Positions 35,938 to 44,235 of a stretch of 44,235 nucleotides of DNA are shown here, piece by piece (position 1 is the first letter of the stretch; every line of letters begins with the position of its first letter). Under the pieces are notes generated by a model. It had not been told where the DNA came from, searched no databases, and worked only from the letters and a program-made list of their open reading frames with translations. Source of the DNA: a candidate division WOR-3 bacterium (GTDB lineage: Bacteria; Hydrothermota; Tepidihabitantia; Tepidihabitantales; CAIPLT01); NCBI GenBank assembly GCA_026418155.1, contig JAOABV010000010.1:1-44235 (forward strand), written 5' to 3'. Made by a program: the position numbers and the translations under genes.

Positions 35938-38900
35938 CTAATTCATTATAATAAACTTTTCCACAATTGATTTTTTCTCTTCTTTACCAGATTCGTATGA
36001 CCGAGCAATAATTTTGTAAAGATAGACACCGTTAGCAGGTATATCTCCATCTGCGTCTTTCCCATTCCATTCAATCTGATTATAGCCAAAGGAACAATAT
36101 CTTTCTGGTAGAGTATTAATTAATCTGCCGGCAATCGTGTAAATCTTTATCTGCACCCAAGCGGGTTGAGTCAATTCAAAGGTAAAATACCCGGTTTGAG
36201 TGTTAGCATCTAAATAGTATAATACTTTGTGAATATTTAATCGTTGCTCGGTTAACACCTGCACTTTTACCGATTCTTGAGTTACTCTTAAGAGATTATC
36301 TGATGCCCGACACAGAATGGTACATGCGCCCGTATCTAAATCTACCGGATAAAAGAACCGTCCTTGAGTAAAATTGCCAATATCATAATTAAAATAAGGG
36401 GTTAAATCGACATCATATATAATTTGATTTGATTTACGAATAATGAGCCGGGGATAATAATTTCCTGGAATCGGGGCTAAAAGGATACCTGAAGTATCGG
36501 CGACAATACCTGTCAAGGTAAACTGTTTTGGTACAATATCATTGTTATTAATTCTTTTTTCGTCATAATAGAGTTCAATCTTCGGTCCGGTAAAATCTGT
36601 GTAATTAGCCACAGCGGTATCAAAGACAATAGTATCCTTAAGAAAACTACAAATCTTATTTTGATTCGGGTCATAACTAATAGCGCTAATGCGAGAAGTA
36701 TGTGGTATCTCTGTATAATAACCACCTCCAGCACCAGGTAAAATATCATAACGGATAAACCGCGGCAGTCCTAAAGGCACAACAAAACGGAATTGCATTG
36801 TGTCATTAATAGTGCGACCAATACCACGAAAGATTTCATAGCCGGATAAAGCATAAAAGATTGTGCCAATCTCCGATTCATATCTTCGTTGCCATCGATT
36901 AGAAAATACGGAGGTCGAATAGAGTTCCCCTGAATTTGGTGCTTGGCATTGAATCGCTTTAGCCGGTTGAAAAGTATCAGGTTGGGCATTAATCTTTGTC
37001 ATTAAATTGGGTAAGGCGGGAATTGTTGCTGGGTCGCCAAAAAGATGATAATAATGATTCTGTGGTGTTGTATAACAGGCAAGTAAAAAAGCCCGACCCA
37101 AGGTGCTTTCTGGTTGTGCGATTAGTTTTTGAAAAAACATTTTGGCAAAGACAAAATTATCTGCTGAGAAAGTTGCTTTACTGGCACCAGTGGTGGCAAT
37201 TGCTCCTTCTTGTCTACGCACTAATTCTTCCGTAATTGACTCAAATTTTGTATCATCAAATCTTCCCACACCACAACTACCAAAAAAGGCAATCAAATTT
37301 CTTTTTCCATTTTTAATTAAAGGTATATGTTCCGTCTTGAATACCTGCTCGTGTGCAATCTGAAAACCTGAGCCATGACCAAAATAGGCCAATAATGAAA
37401 CACCTCGATTAATCTCTTTGAGTAAGGCTTCGCGGGCTAATCGTTTTTCTCGAACTTCATTAAAGGGATATTCTGTAAGATAAATCTTTATAGGCTCAAG
37501 ATGGTGAAACAATTGATTCGTATTATAAGTTAAAAAGAATTCAAGATTTTCGTTATTGCTAATATGTTCAAACCAGAATCCGACATCAACTGTGCCTTGC
37601 CCTTTCCATTCATCGTCTGATAAAAGAATGAATCGTTTATTCCAAAATCCTAAAGTTCGTCTTGACTCATAGTCAATTAATTTATCGTAAAAGTTTCTTA
37701 TTTCTGTGTTATTGCGCGCGGTAATTCTGCCCAATATCATATCAGGTGTTGTGCCTGGACCATTAAAATCCGCATACCAAGCATCAACCGATAACGCACC
37801 GAAAGAATAGACCTGAAAGTCAATATCATAACCGCGTTCATAAGGCGGTACAGTGGGAAAAGTTGTTAATTGTAAAATATTACGATAATCATAAGTGCCG
37901 TCACCTAATAATAAACCAAAATAAGGTCGATACTTTTGAAATAATCTCTTAATCGCACCAGGTTCTTCAATACCGAAAGTAAAATCATCATAAATTGCAC
38001 TCAAGGGAACTGTTTTAACTTGGGCTTGTGGTATTCCAACAATATTATTTCGCCGATAATTTTCTAACAGCAAAGCATTAGGATAAAGTTCATCCGGTGC
38101 AATAATAAAATAGTGGATATTTCCATAATTTAGGGTTCGACCAACAATTCGGGATTCAATGCTCAAAACCTTGCGGGCTTTGGTCTCGTCCGTTATATAG
38201 TAAAAAGTAGTGTCGTAATTGGTTAATCCAAAGATAATTGTGTCCTGATTTTTATAATAACCAGTAATCATTTTCGGCGCATAATAATTAGTAATATCCC
38301 AAACAAGTGGTTTGTTATTCATGCGGGTTATAGCAAAACTTTGAGTGCCGGGCGCAGAATAAAAATACAAATCTCGCATAGTTGGCAGGAATTCCAGTCT
38401 TTGTGAATAGTGAACATCAAGATAATCGAAAAATACTTCTTGGCTACTGGTATTATATAAAGTAAAATTAATCGTGTTGTTCGGAACCAATGGTATGCGT
38501 CGATTTATAACAAAATCGAAAGGCGGTGGTCCTGATTCACCACCACTAAAATAGAAAGTGTCGAGATGAGTATTGTTTATACCGACTTTTAGATAATTGG
38601 ATGATGATTTACCCCAAAACCGACCAGAGATAGAAAAGAGTGATTCTGGATTTTGTAAGTTTAAGGTTATATCAAAAGTTTTGGCATTGATACCGGCTTC
38701 TTTAGAAAAAAGTTCCCAAATCCATAATAAGCCACTTCGAGCAGGACAATCACGGTCTTGTTCCAGATGAGCATAATTAGACGCTGAATTTTTCGGGTTA
38801 GATTGTGCAGTCGACTGTATTTGTTCCATTCTTTTACCATATCCGGAAATTTGTAGCGAAAATCCCCAAGTTAACCAATAGTAGTTATAACGAGTAAATG

Positions 38901-40014
38901 GATTAGTATAAAAATTAGTCCGTTTGAGATTAAAACGCGATGGGGACAAACCGTAAAATAGAATATAGTCGTCTTTATCAAAAGAACCATCAGATTCGCC
39001 TGAAATATAAATTGGAATTTCAACCATAGTATCTGGATAATAGACATTAGAAGTGCATTCACCGATATTGAACAAACGGATTGTTCGTGGGTCGATTAAT
39101 TTTATCGGAAGCCCGGCTTTTCGCAATTCCTCATAAGTTATTTTATAGACACCGGTCGACTCAACTTTTATCTTATACCAGTTCAAAAATCCTTGGGGAT
39201 ATCGGGGATTAAGCGGATTGAGTTGTGGTGTCTTTTTCCAATGCACGGCGTCTTTTCCATTAAGTAAAAGTTCTTGACAAATACCATCAAAATAGTCAGA
39301 CCAAGGATTATATTGTGCCGGTTCACTAAAACGCAAGTGCACGACAAAACTATAATTTATTATTGCGCGTTTGTTGGGATATTGATATTGAATAGGCGTA
39401 ATCTTTATCCGAGCAATGCGAATATCCCGCAGATAGCCAATTTCTGAAACTTCACAAATATTTTCCGGATAAATTGAAGATTTTGCATAAGATGAGTTTA
39501 GTTTATATATTGGTTCTTTATCCCAAAACCGCATTGGCACCGGTGGAATATCAATATTGTTAATTGTAACCGCAGATATAACTGTCGTGGTAATAACAAT
39601 ATCACCTTGTTGAGGAATACCAATTAAAATATCTTGACTCGGTAAATCGAATGTCCCAGGTAATTCTTTACGCGTTGTGCCTTCTATCTTAAATACTGTA
39701 TAAGTCTGATTATCAATAGCAAAACTTTGTTGAGTTAGCGCGTCTTCCGTAAAATCATAACGAAAGGTAAATTCAGTATAATCCGATTTAACGACCGTTA
39801 TCTTGGTAGGAGACGACAATTTAATTTCAGAAACAGGTATCCGATTCGGACTTAGTTCATTCTCTAAAAGAGAAGGCATTTGAACGGATAAAGGTTTCTC
39901 TGGTTGCGGTATCTGTTTAATGTTTGGTACTTGTGGCGGTTTTAGCAAATTTGAAGATACTGCAAAGAGCAAGGATAGAAATAAAAAATAGGATAAGGCT
40001 AACGTTCTTCTCAT
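35938..40014 (-). CDS. C25 (gingipain/PorU-like) secreted cysteine peptidase
   Basis: 1358 aa. Signal peptide about 1-20 (R-R-T-L-A-L-S-Y-F-L-F-L-S-L-L-F-A-V). A long N-terminal region follows. The C25 catalytic domain has His880 in F-G-H-G-S-G and Cys914 in F-F-G-S-C-G-V-G, 34 residues apart as in gingipains. An Ig-like segment precedes a C-terminal FlgD-type sorting domain (W-V-Q-I-K-I-Y-T-I-A-G, W-N-G-K-D, N-G-V-Y-L-Y). PorU, the C25 sortase of Type IX secretion, processes such tails in other proteins; carrying a tail itself makes this more like a secreted gingipain-type cargo, or a fused sortase. It has its own leaderless-type promoter. Confidence 0.88.
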   Translation of the reverse strand: MRRTLALSYFLFLSLLFAVSSNLLKPPQVPNIKQIPQPEKPLSVQMPSLLENELSPNRIPVSEIKLSSPTKITVVKSDYTEFTFRYDFTEDALTQQSFAIDNQTYTVFKIEGTTRKELPGTFDLPSQDILIGIPQQGDIVITTTVISAVTINNIDIPPVPMRFWDKEPIYKLNSSYAKSSIYPENICEVSEIGYLRDIRIARIKITPIQYQYPNKRAIINYSFVVHLRFSEPAQYNPWSDYFDGICQELLLNGKDAVHWKKTPQLNPLNPRYPQGFLNWYKIKVESTGVYKITYEELRKAGLPIKLIDPRTIRLFNIGECTSNVYYPDTMVEIPIYISGESDGSFDKDDYILFYGLSPSRFNLKRTNFYTNPFTRYNYYWLTWGFSLQISGYGKRMEQIQSTAQSNPKNSASNYAHLEQDRDCPARSGLLWIWELFSKEAGINAKTFDITLNLQNPESLFSISGRFWGKSSSNYLKVGINNTHLDTFYFSGGESGPPPFDFVINRRIPLVPNNTINFTLYNTSSQEVFFDYLDVHYSQRLEFLPTMRDLYFYSAPGTQSFAITRMNNKPLVWDITNYYAPKMITGYYKNQDTIIFGLTNYDTTFYYITDETKARKVLSIESRIVGRTLNYGNIHYFIIAPDELYPNALLLENYRRNNIVGIPQAQVKTVPLSAIYDDFTFGIEEPGAIKRLFQKYRPYFGLLLGDGTYDYRNILQLTTFPTVPPYERGYDIDFQVYSFGALSVDAWYADFNGPGTTPDMILGRITARNNTEIRNFYDKLIDYESRRTLGFWNKRFILLSDDEWKGQGTVDVGFWFEHISNNENLEFFLTYNTNQLFHHLEPIKIYLTEYPFNEVREKRLAREALLKEINRGVSLLAYFGHGSGFQIAHEQVFKTEHIPLIKNGKRNLIAFFGSCGVGRFDDTKFESITEELVRRQEGAIATTGASKATFSADNFVFAKMFFQKLIAQPESTLGRAFLLACYTTPQNHYYHLFGDPATIPALPNLMTKINAQPDTFQPAKAIQCQAPNSGELYSTSVFSNRWQRRYESEIGTIFYALSGYEIFRGIGRTINDTMQFRFVVPLGLPRFIRYDILPGAGGGYYTEIPHTSRISAISYDPNQNKICSFLKDTIVFDTAVANYTDFTGPKIELYYDEKRINNNDIVPKQFTLTGIVADTSGILLAPIPGNYYPRLIIRKSNQIIYDVDLTPYFNYDIGNFTQGRFFYPVDLDTGACTILCRASDNLLRVTQESVKVQVLTEQRLNIHKVLYYLDANTQTGYFTFELTQPAWVQIKIYTIAGRLINTLPERYCSFGYNQIEWNGKDADGDIPANGVYLYKIIARSYESGKEEKKSIVEKFIIMN

Positions 40015-40020
40015 AACAAA

Positions 40021-40048
40021 ATTACAATGAGAATAAAAATTGTGTCAA
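40021..40048 (-). promoter_or_regulatory. Promoter of the C25 peptidase gene, leaderless
   Basis: Minus strand TTGACA (40043-40048), 16-bp spacer, TGTAAT (40021-40026). ATG starts 6 bases after the -10; no Shine-Dalgarno. Confidence 0.7.
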
Positions 40049-40385
40049 TCAAAAGTTTATTCCATATCAGTATTTCGGATAACAAAACATTTTCCGAAAT
40101 CTTTCTTATATCAAATTATAATTGTTAACGATAGTTATGTCAATCTATATCTGCAATGTGTCTAAGAGATACTTTTTAGGTGATTTAAATTTTATAATAG
40201 TTATGGGAAACAAGTTTTTGACTTATCTAAGATTAATTTCAAATCTTTATTTAAGAATAAAAGGCGCTATGCAAACCACAACCCTTATCAATTATAAAGA
40301 ACTAAAAAATTCACCCAATAACTGCATGCGTAATTTTGTGTCGATGATGTTAGATAAAGTGGCGATAGAAAAAGGTTCTTGGAGA

Positions 40386-40642
40386 TATAATCAAATTTTG
40401 GGGAAAATTGGAAATGTGGTATTTTACGAGCATGATAAAAATGCTGGCACTAATCAAACGTGACAAATGCCGTCGGAAAGGAACCTACAATAAAAGATTA
40501 TGGCAAAAATCAAATGAAGACAAGACTAATCTTTGACCGCAAGCAAAAATAAGTTATTTTATGAAAATATAATCAAATCTTGTGGATAATTAGAAATAAG
40601 GTATTTTATAAGTAAAATAAAAGCGCCGGCATTAATCAAACG
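40386..40642 (+). repeat. Degenerate duplication with 182-bp period
   Basis: 40386-40460 and 40568-40642 align without gaps at 60 of 75 positions and begin with the same TATAATCAAA. Weaker similarity continues downstream (a shared TAAAAGATTA). Confidence 0.85.
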
Positions 40643-40775
40643 AGCCGGCAACTTGTTTGACCAAGGAGGTAAAAGATTAGGTGACTTTATCTGCTATCCC
40701 ATTGATTATCGTATGGTTAAATCATTCGGCCAATTAGAGGACAATCCGAGCATTTGAAGATTCGACGGTCGGAGA

Positions 40776-40846
40776 GGTATGCCGGCGGATTGCCGAGGGG
40801 TATGCCCCCCGGCCTGCCCACTGGCTTGCCGACCGGCTTACCTATT
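40776..40846 (+). repeat. GC-rich 11-13-bp minisatellite
   Basis: Five or six imperfect units of the form GGNNTGCC plus 3-4 bases (for example GGCCTGCCCACT, GGCTTGCCGACC). On the minus strand it reads GKPVGKPVGRPGGIPLG. It is much richer in G+C than its surroundings. Confidence 0.75.
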
Positions 40847-41055
40847 AGGTGACCGAAGATGCCAAGGAAGCCGGTGGTTAAAACGAAAGTATAATTGAGT
40901 TGATTACAGGAATTTTTTATCAACAGAAACAGCGGGACGGAACATTAAAAAACGGGAAGATGTGCTTATCTTTTATCTACAGAATTTCCCCAAACATTGA
41001 CAATATCTTTTTCCTTCGCATCTTATCTATATCTCGCAACCAATTAGACCCAGTG

Positions 41056-42264
41056 CTAAAAAATGTTTAGGCTTAAGTATTGTGATAGCACAAATCCAAG
41101 TCCCGCACCAACAAAAATTAACCAAGCCGGACTAATTTGAAATTTAATCAGTAGAATAAAACTTACGAGCGCAAATCCAATTTTTATCAGCGAACTGGTT
41201 GTGCAATCACAAATTAAAACATTATTGGTAGAACCTAAAATAATTGTTGCTGAGATAAGAAATCCCACAATTGCTGGTTTAACTCCACTAATAAATCCTT
41301 TTAGATAATTGGCAATCGCTATTCGCCTGTTATTTTTTATAAATCGGTGGTAAATTCCTAAGATCACTGCCAAAATAATGAGCGATGGTAGAAAGATTGC
41401 AATTGTTGCAATGATTGCGCCGACAATACCTGAAACTTTATAACCAACAAAAGTTGCTAATAAAGCCACCGGTCCAGGTGTTATTTGACTAATCGCAACA
41501 CCAGCCAAAAGTTCAGATTGAGTAAGCCATTTTTGGACAGTAACAACTTCGTGTTCGATAAACGGGATTGCAGCATAACCGCCACCGAAGATAAAAGCAC
41601 CAGTTTCTAAAAAGATAAGCGATAACATTGCTATGTTCTTTAGTTTAACAATAAGCGGCGTTGTTCCATAGAAGAAAAATAAAGGTAGAATAAGAATAAA
41701 TTTAGCGTTCGTCCGCTGTCTTAGGATAACACCGATAACGCCGCAAATCAAAAAAATTAAAACTGGACTAATCTTTAAAAAATTAGCACCTAAGGCAAGT
41801 ACTGCAATTAGAATTGCTTTTAAGTCTTTAAGATACAGCCTTGCCATATCGAAACTTGCCCAAGCAAGAATTCCAATGATAATTGGTTGAATCCAAGCAA
41901 AAATATTATTGAGAATTGGTATTTGCTGAGAATGGAAATAGAGATAACTAAAGATTAGAGTTGACAGAAAGCCGGGAAAAAGAAAAGCAATTACTGAACC
42001 AATCATTCCTTTTGTGCCTTTGATTTTAAAGCCAAGATATTGGACATAATTCGGAATAAATGGACCAGGAATCATTTGACCTAATGTGACCGCAGTGGCT
42101 AAATCGTCATCAGTTGCCCATCTTTTATTAACGATAATATATTTGCGCAGAATTGCCAACATACCAACACCACCACCAAATCCAACACTGCCAATTTTAA
42201 GAAAAATTAAAATTAAATCCCTAAATCTTACTGCTTTTGTAGTCTTATCAAAGGTATTTTGCAT
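41056..42264 (-). CDS. chrA: ChrA-family chromate/anion transporter
   Basis: 402 aa with two homologous halves. Half 1 has G-S-V-G-F-G-G-G-V-G-M and G-Q-M-I-P-G-P. Half 2 has T-G-A-F-I-F-G-G-G-Y-A-A-I-P-F and Q-I-T-P-G-P-V. These F-G-G-G and P-G-P signatures define the long (two-domain) ChrA transporters. In bacteria they often expel chromate, but the natural substrate in anaerobes is unknown. Own promoter at 42272-42300. No regulator adjacent. Confidence 0.92.
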   Translation of the reverse strand: MQNTFDKTTKAVRFRDLILIFLKIGSVGFGGGVGMLAILRKYIIVNKRWATDDDLATAVTLGQMIPGPFIPNYVQYLGFKIKGTKGMIGSVIAFLFPGFLSTLIFSYLYFHSQQIPILNNIFAWIQPIIIGILAWASFDMARLYLKDLKAILIAVLALGANFLKISPVLIFLICGVIGVILRQRTNAKFILILPLFFFYGTTPLIVKLKNIAMLSLIFLETGAFIFGGGYAAIPFIEHEVVTVQKWLTQSELLAGVAISQITPGPVALLATFVGYKVSGIVGAIIATIAIFLPSLIILAVILGIYHRFIKNNRRIAIANYLKGFISGVKPAIVGFLISATIILGSTNNVLICDCTTSSLIKIGFALVSFILLIKFQISPAWLIFVGAGLGFVLSQYLSLNIF

Positions 42265-42769
42265 TAAGTTAATATTATCTCAAAAACATAGATTTAACAA
42301 GATTAAATATTAATGGACAACGAAAAAATCAGGAAATGTAACAGTTTAATGTGTTTAGCCAATTTATAACAAAATCATTTCCTGGACCTTTATGCTTCGT
42401 GAACAGTCAGTTATAGATAAACTAACATAGATAAACTAATAAAAATGAAAGTTTTCATTTCATATAATGTGACCACTTGTTGTAAGTTACCATTCTAAAG
42501 AACGTAACCAGAATAAATCTCCAAAATTAAGAAGTCTTTAATCTTGAAAGGATAAAAAGTGCCCAAAAGTATTTGTCTTAAAAGCACCTATCCCTACAAA
42601 AAGAAATTTGTTGGCACTATGTCCAATATTGACAAACTAAAAAATTACACTTTGTATTTATTACATTCTCATTTGATAGTAATTTTTATGACTAATCGTT
42701 AACACATCGTAATTGTAATGACTGTTGAAGATGTTGTTGACATTATAAAACATAATACATAACTTGACA
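42265..42769. other. Gene-free tract between chrA and the LVIVD gene
   Basis: Apart from the chrA promoter it holds a tandem repeat of TAGATAAACTAA (42414-42425 and 42428-42439) and an echo of the LVIVD gene end (42736-42780). No gene seen. Confidence 0.6.
42272..42300 (-). promoter_or_regulatory. Promoter of the ChrA gene, leaderless
   Basis: Minus strand TTGTTA (42295-42300), 17-bp spacer, TAATAT (42272-42277). The ATG follows after exactly 7 bases; no Shine-Dalgarno. Confidence 0.6.
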
Positions 42770-42780
42770 TTATTTCATAA
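42736..42780 (-). repeat. Echo of the LVIVD gene 3' end
   Basis: TTGACATTAT occurs on the plus strand at 42764-42773 (including the stop) and at 42737-42746, 27 bases away. On the minus strand the wider units both read TTATG, then TAATGTCAA. Confidence 0.5.
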
Positions 42781-44038
42781 CAACTAATTTTTCTTTTATC
42801 ATTTCGTCATTCAACTTCACAAAATAGACACCGCTTTTAATACCATCAAGCGAGATACTTTGAACTTTTTCACCTTTGAACTCTTGAACTTTTATTAATT
42901 TTCCTGTCACATCATAAATCGCAATTTGTTCAGTCCGATCCGGGCAAACATTCAGCGGATGGCCTACAGCAAAATATGACCTTGCTGGGTTCGGATATAT
43001 TTTTACCGTTAAGCATTTTGTGTCAAGCGTTATACGTTCTTCTTCAATACCACCTGATGGTCCCCGATAAATATAAAACCCACTATCACCTTGTGCAACA
43101 TATATATAAGAATTTACGACATACACACCTCTAGCGCTACTAGTAGTAACATAATAACCATATTCTGTTGGCGCTGAAGGATTGGAAACATTAATTATTC
43201 TGAGATTACCATCTGCAACATAAGCATAAGAACCTACGACAAAAACATCATAAGCAGTACCATCAGTATCATAATAGCCTACCTCCGTTGGCGACGAAGG
43301 ATTGGAAACATTAATTATTCTGAGACCAGAATTTCCATCTGCAACATAAGCATAAGCACCAGAAACATAAACATCGTATGAATAACCAGGTGTATCATAG
43401 TTTCCAACATAAGTTGGTGATGATGGATTTGAAATATCAACGATTGTCAATCCCCGGGTACCCGCTGCGACATAAGCATAAGAACCTAAAACATAGACTC
43501 CCTGCGCATAACCTACATTTGTTGTATTCCCAACTAAAGTTGGTGAACTCGGATTTGAGACATCAACAATTATTAGTTGACCACAAGGAATATAGGCATA
43601 AGAACCAGAAACATGGACATCATAGATATAACCTAAATTAGTATAAGAACCAACCAAAGTAGGTGATTGAGGATTAGAAATATTTACAATTCTCAGACCA
43701 GACCCACCGTATGCCACATAGGCATATGACCCTGAAACATAAACACCATTAGCCCAACTTGGTGCGAGATAATAGCCGACTTGATAAGGTGATTGCGGAT
43801 TGGCAACATTAATAACTCTAAGACCAGAAGCTGTGGCCGCGACATAAGCATAAGAACCCACGACATAAACATCAGTAGCATAACTATTGGTATTACAGCG
43901 ACCTATCAGTCGACAATTCAGTGAATCAGTAAGCAATTTATTAGATGGATTGAGATTTAAGTGTTCAGCATTTGAGAGTGTCGTTTGTGCCAATAGTCCA
44001 ATAAAAACAATTAGGATTATAGCAATTTTGTCTTTCAT
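42770..44038 (-). CDS. Secreted LVIVD-repeat propeller with C-terminal sorting domain
   Basis: 422 aa. The signal peptide is about 1-24 (A-I-I-L-I-V-F-I-G-L-L-A-Q). Seven repeats of about 42 residues follow with the pattern G-S-Y-A-Y-V-A, G-L-R-I-[IV]-[ND]-[VI]-S-N-P-x-S-P-T and V-G-Y-Y, the LVIVD propeller family; the seventh is partial. The last 80 residues (Y-P-N-P-A-R-S-Y-F, Y-D-V-T-G-K-L-I, S-G-V-Y-F-V-K-L) form a Type-IX-like sorting domain. AGGAGG sits 5 bases before ATG. Promoter at 44103-44130. Likely exported to the surface. Confidence 0.88.
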   Translation of the reverse strand: MKDKIAIILIVFIGLLAQTTLSNAEHLNLNPSNKLLTDSLNCRLIGRCNTNSYATDVYVVGSYAYVAATASGLRVINVANPQSPYQVGYYLAPSWANGVYVSGSYAYVAYGGSGLRIVNISNPQSPTLVGSYTNLGYIYDVHVSGSYAYIPCGQLIIVDVSNPSSPTLVGNTTNVGYAQGVYVLGSYAYVAAGTRGLTIVDISNPSSPTYVGNYDTPGYSYDVYVSGAYAYVADGNSGLRIINVSNPSSPTEVGYYDTDGTAYDVFVVGSYAYVADGNLRIINVSNPSAPTEYGYYVTTSSARGVYVVNSYIYVAQGDSGFYIYRGPSGGIEEERITLDTKCLTVKIYPNPARSYFAVGHPLNVCPDRTEQIAIYDVTGKLIKVQEFKGEKVQSISLDGIKSGVYFVKLNDEMIKEKLVVMK

Positions 44039-44102
44039 GCTGCCTCCTAATTATAAATATTTATAAGGATTAAAAAAATTTTATTTTGCGTACAATGAAA
44101 AA

Positions 44103-44130
44103 ATTATATAAAAAATCAGAATAATTTCAA
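44103..44130 (-). promoter_or_regulatory. Promoter of the LVIVD propeller gene
   Basis: Minus strand TTGAAA (44125-44130), 16-bp spacer, perfect TATAAT (44103-44108). This gives a leader of roughly 58 bases with a strong AGGAGG, unlike the leaderless genes nearby. Confidence 0.75.
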
Positions 44131-44235
44131 GTATTTTAATAGGTGTGTTCTCCTTTTTTTATTAAAATTATCTGTGTTATCATATCATAGGAGGATACAC
44201 CTTTATTTTTAACATATCAAGCCTAAATTTACACA

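Larger units (their letters stand above)
40015..41055. other. 1-kb gene-free tract: duplicated segment and GC-rich minisatellite
   Basis: A 113-codon frame (40122-40463, +) and a 68-codon frame (40717-40923, -) are open but look non-coding: the first is formed partly of a repeat and the second of a low-complexity GKP/GRP run. The tract holds the 182-bp-period duplication and the GC-rich repeat listed separately. Confidence 0.6.

Noticed and set aside
40122-40463. 113-codon open frame on the plus strand
   Set aside because: No ribosome site, AT-driven composition, and its 3' part is one unit of the 182-bp-period repeat.
40665-40740. GGAGGT followed by a GTG and 18 codons
   Set aside because: Spacing is poor and the frame is too short to support as a gene.
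40717-40923. 68-codon open frame on the minus strand with a GKPVGKPV run
   Set aside because: The frame is open because of the GC-rich minisatellite; no ribosome site or recognisable domain.
1-44235. tRNA, rRNA, CRISPR arrays, intact transposases
   Set aside because: No cloverleaf, spaced direct-repeat array or transposase catalytic motif was found by eye; a covariance-model scan would be decisive.

Overview
The window is low-GC bacterial DNA with short gene spacing. Genes run in co-directional blocks, and several secreted proteins end in a FlgD/Type-IX-like C-terminal sorting domain. That domain, together with a C25 (gingipain/PorU-like) peptidase, FAD-dependent thymidylate synthase (ThyX), class 1B dihydroorotate dehydrogenase (PyrD+PyrK), QueH and a cytoplasmic [NiFe] hydrogenase, points to an anaerobic, probably thermophilic member of an uncultured FCB-like lineage. 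Candidate division WOR-3/Stahlbacteria is my best guess. This placement is inferred from gene content, not from a marker tree.

Layout. 0.3-2 kb (-): secreted SBBP beta-propeller. 2.3-9.9 kb (+): tandem-fused ThyX, two lipoproteins, isoleucyl-tRNA synthetase and a DksA/TraR zinc-finger protein. 10.1-15.9 kb (+): TruA, DUF58 and BatA-like von Willebrand proteins, and a TPR lipoprotein. 15.9-19.2 kb (+): pyrimidine genes pyrK, pyrD, pyrF, pyrE. 19.3-22 kb (+): hydrogenase small and large subunits. 22-25.6 kb (+): sugar-phosphate transferase and a secreted propeller protein. 25.7-28.4 kb (-): two unlisted tandem Cys-rich mini-proteins, an agmatinase-family enzyme and GalE. 28.8-31 kb (+): RarA and a metal-efflux-type permease ending at a strong terminator. 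31.1-44 kb (-): beta-barrel protein, MFS carrier, a 1.4-kb gene-poor tract with a decayed coding relic, QueH, a coiled-coil protein, the C25 peptidase, ChrA and an LVIVD-repeat propeller.

Three things stand out. (1) Two adjacent paralogous mini-proteins of 54 and 55 aa share a strict 8-Cys scaffold, built as two CC-x2-C-x5-C modules, but carry oppositely charged tails. I recognise no family for them. (2) Many gene junctions carry degenerate tandem copies ('echoes') of the preceding gene's 3' end, of the stop/start junction, or of a promoter. The clearest are pyrK-pyrD (three copies), the lipoprotein at 3.8-4.5 kb (three copies), the BatA C-terminus, the TPR promoter and a 182-bp-period duplication at 40.4 kb. 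(3) Many cytoplasmic or membrane genes have a -35/-10 promoter ending 5-9 bases before ATG and no Shine-Dalgarno, implying leaderless mRNAs. The secreted propellers and the mini-proteins have strong Shine-Dalgarno sites.

In function, the blocks supply pyrimidine synthesis, tRNA charging and modification, envelope biogenesis (BatA/DUF58/TPR, sugar transferase, secreted propellers and protease) and H2 metabolism. No tRNA, rRNA, CRISPR array or intact transposase was seen.
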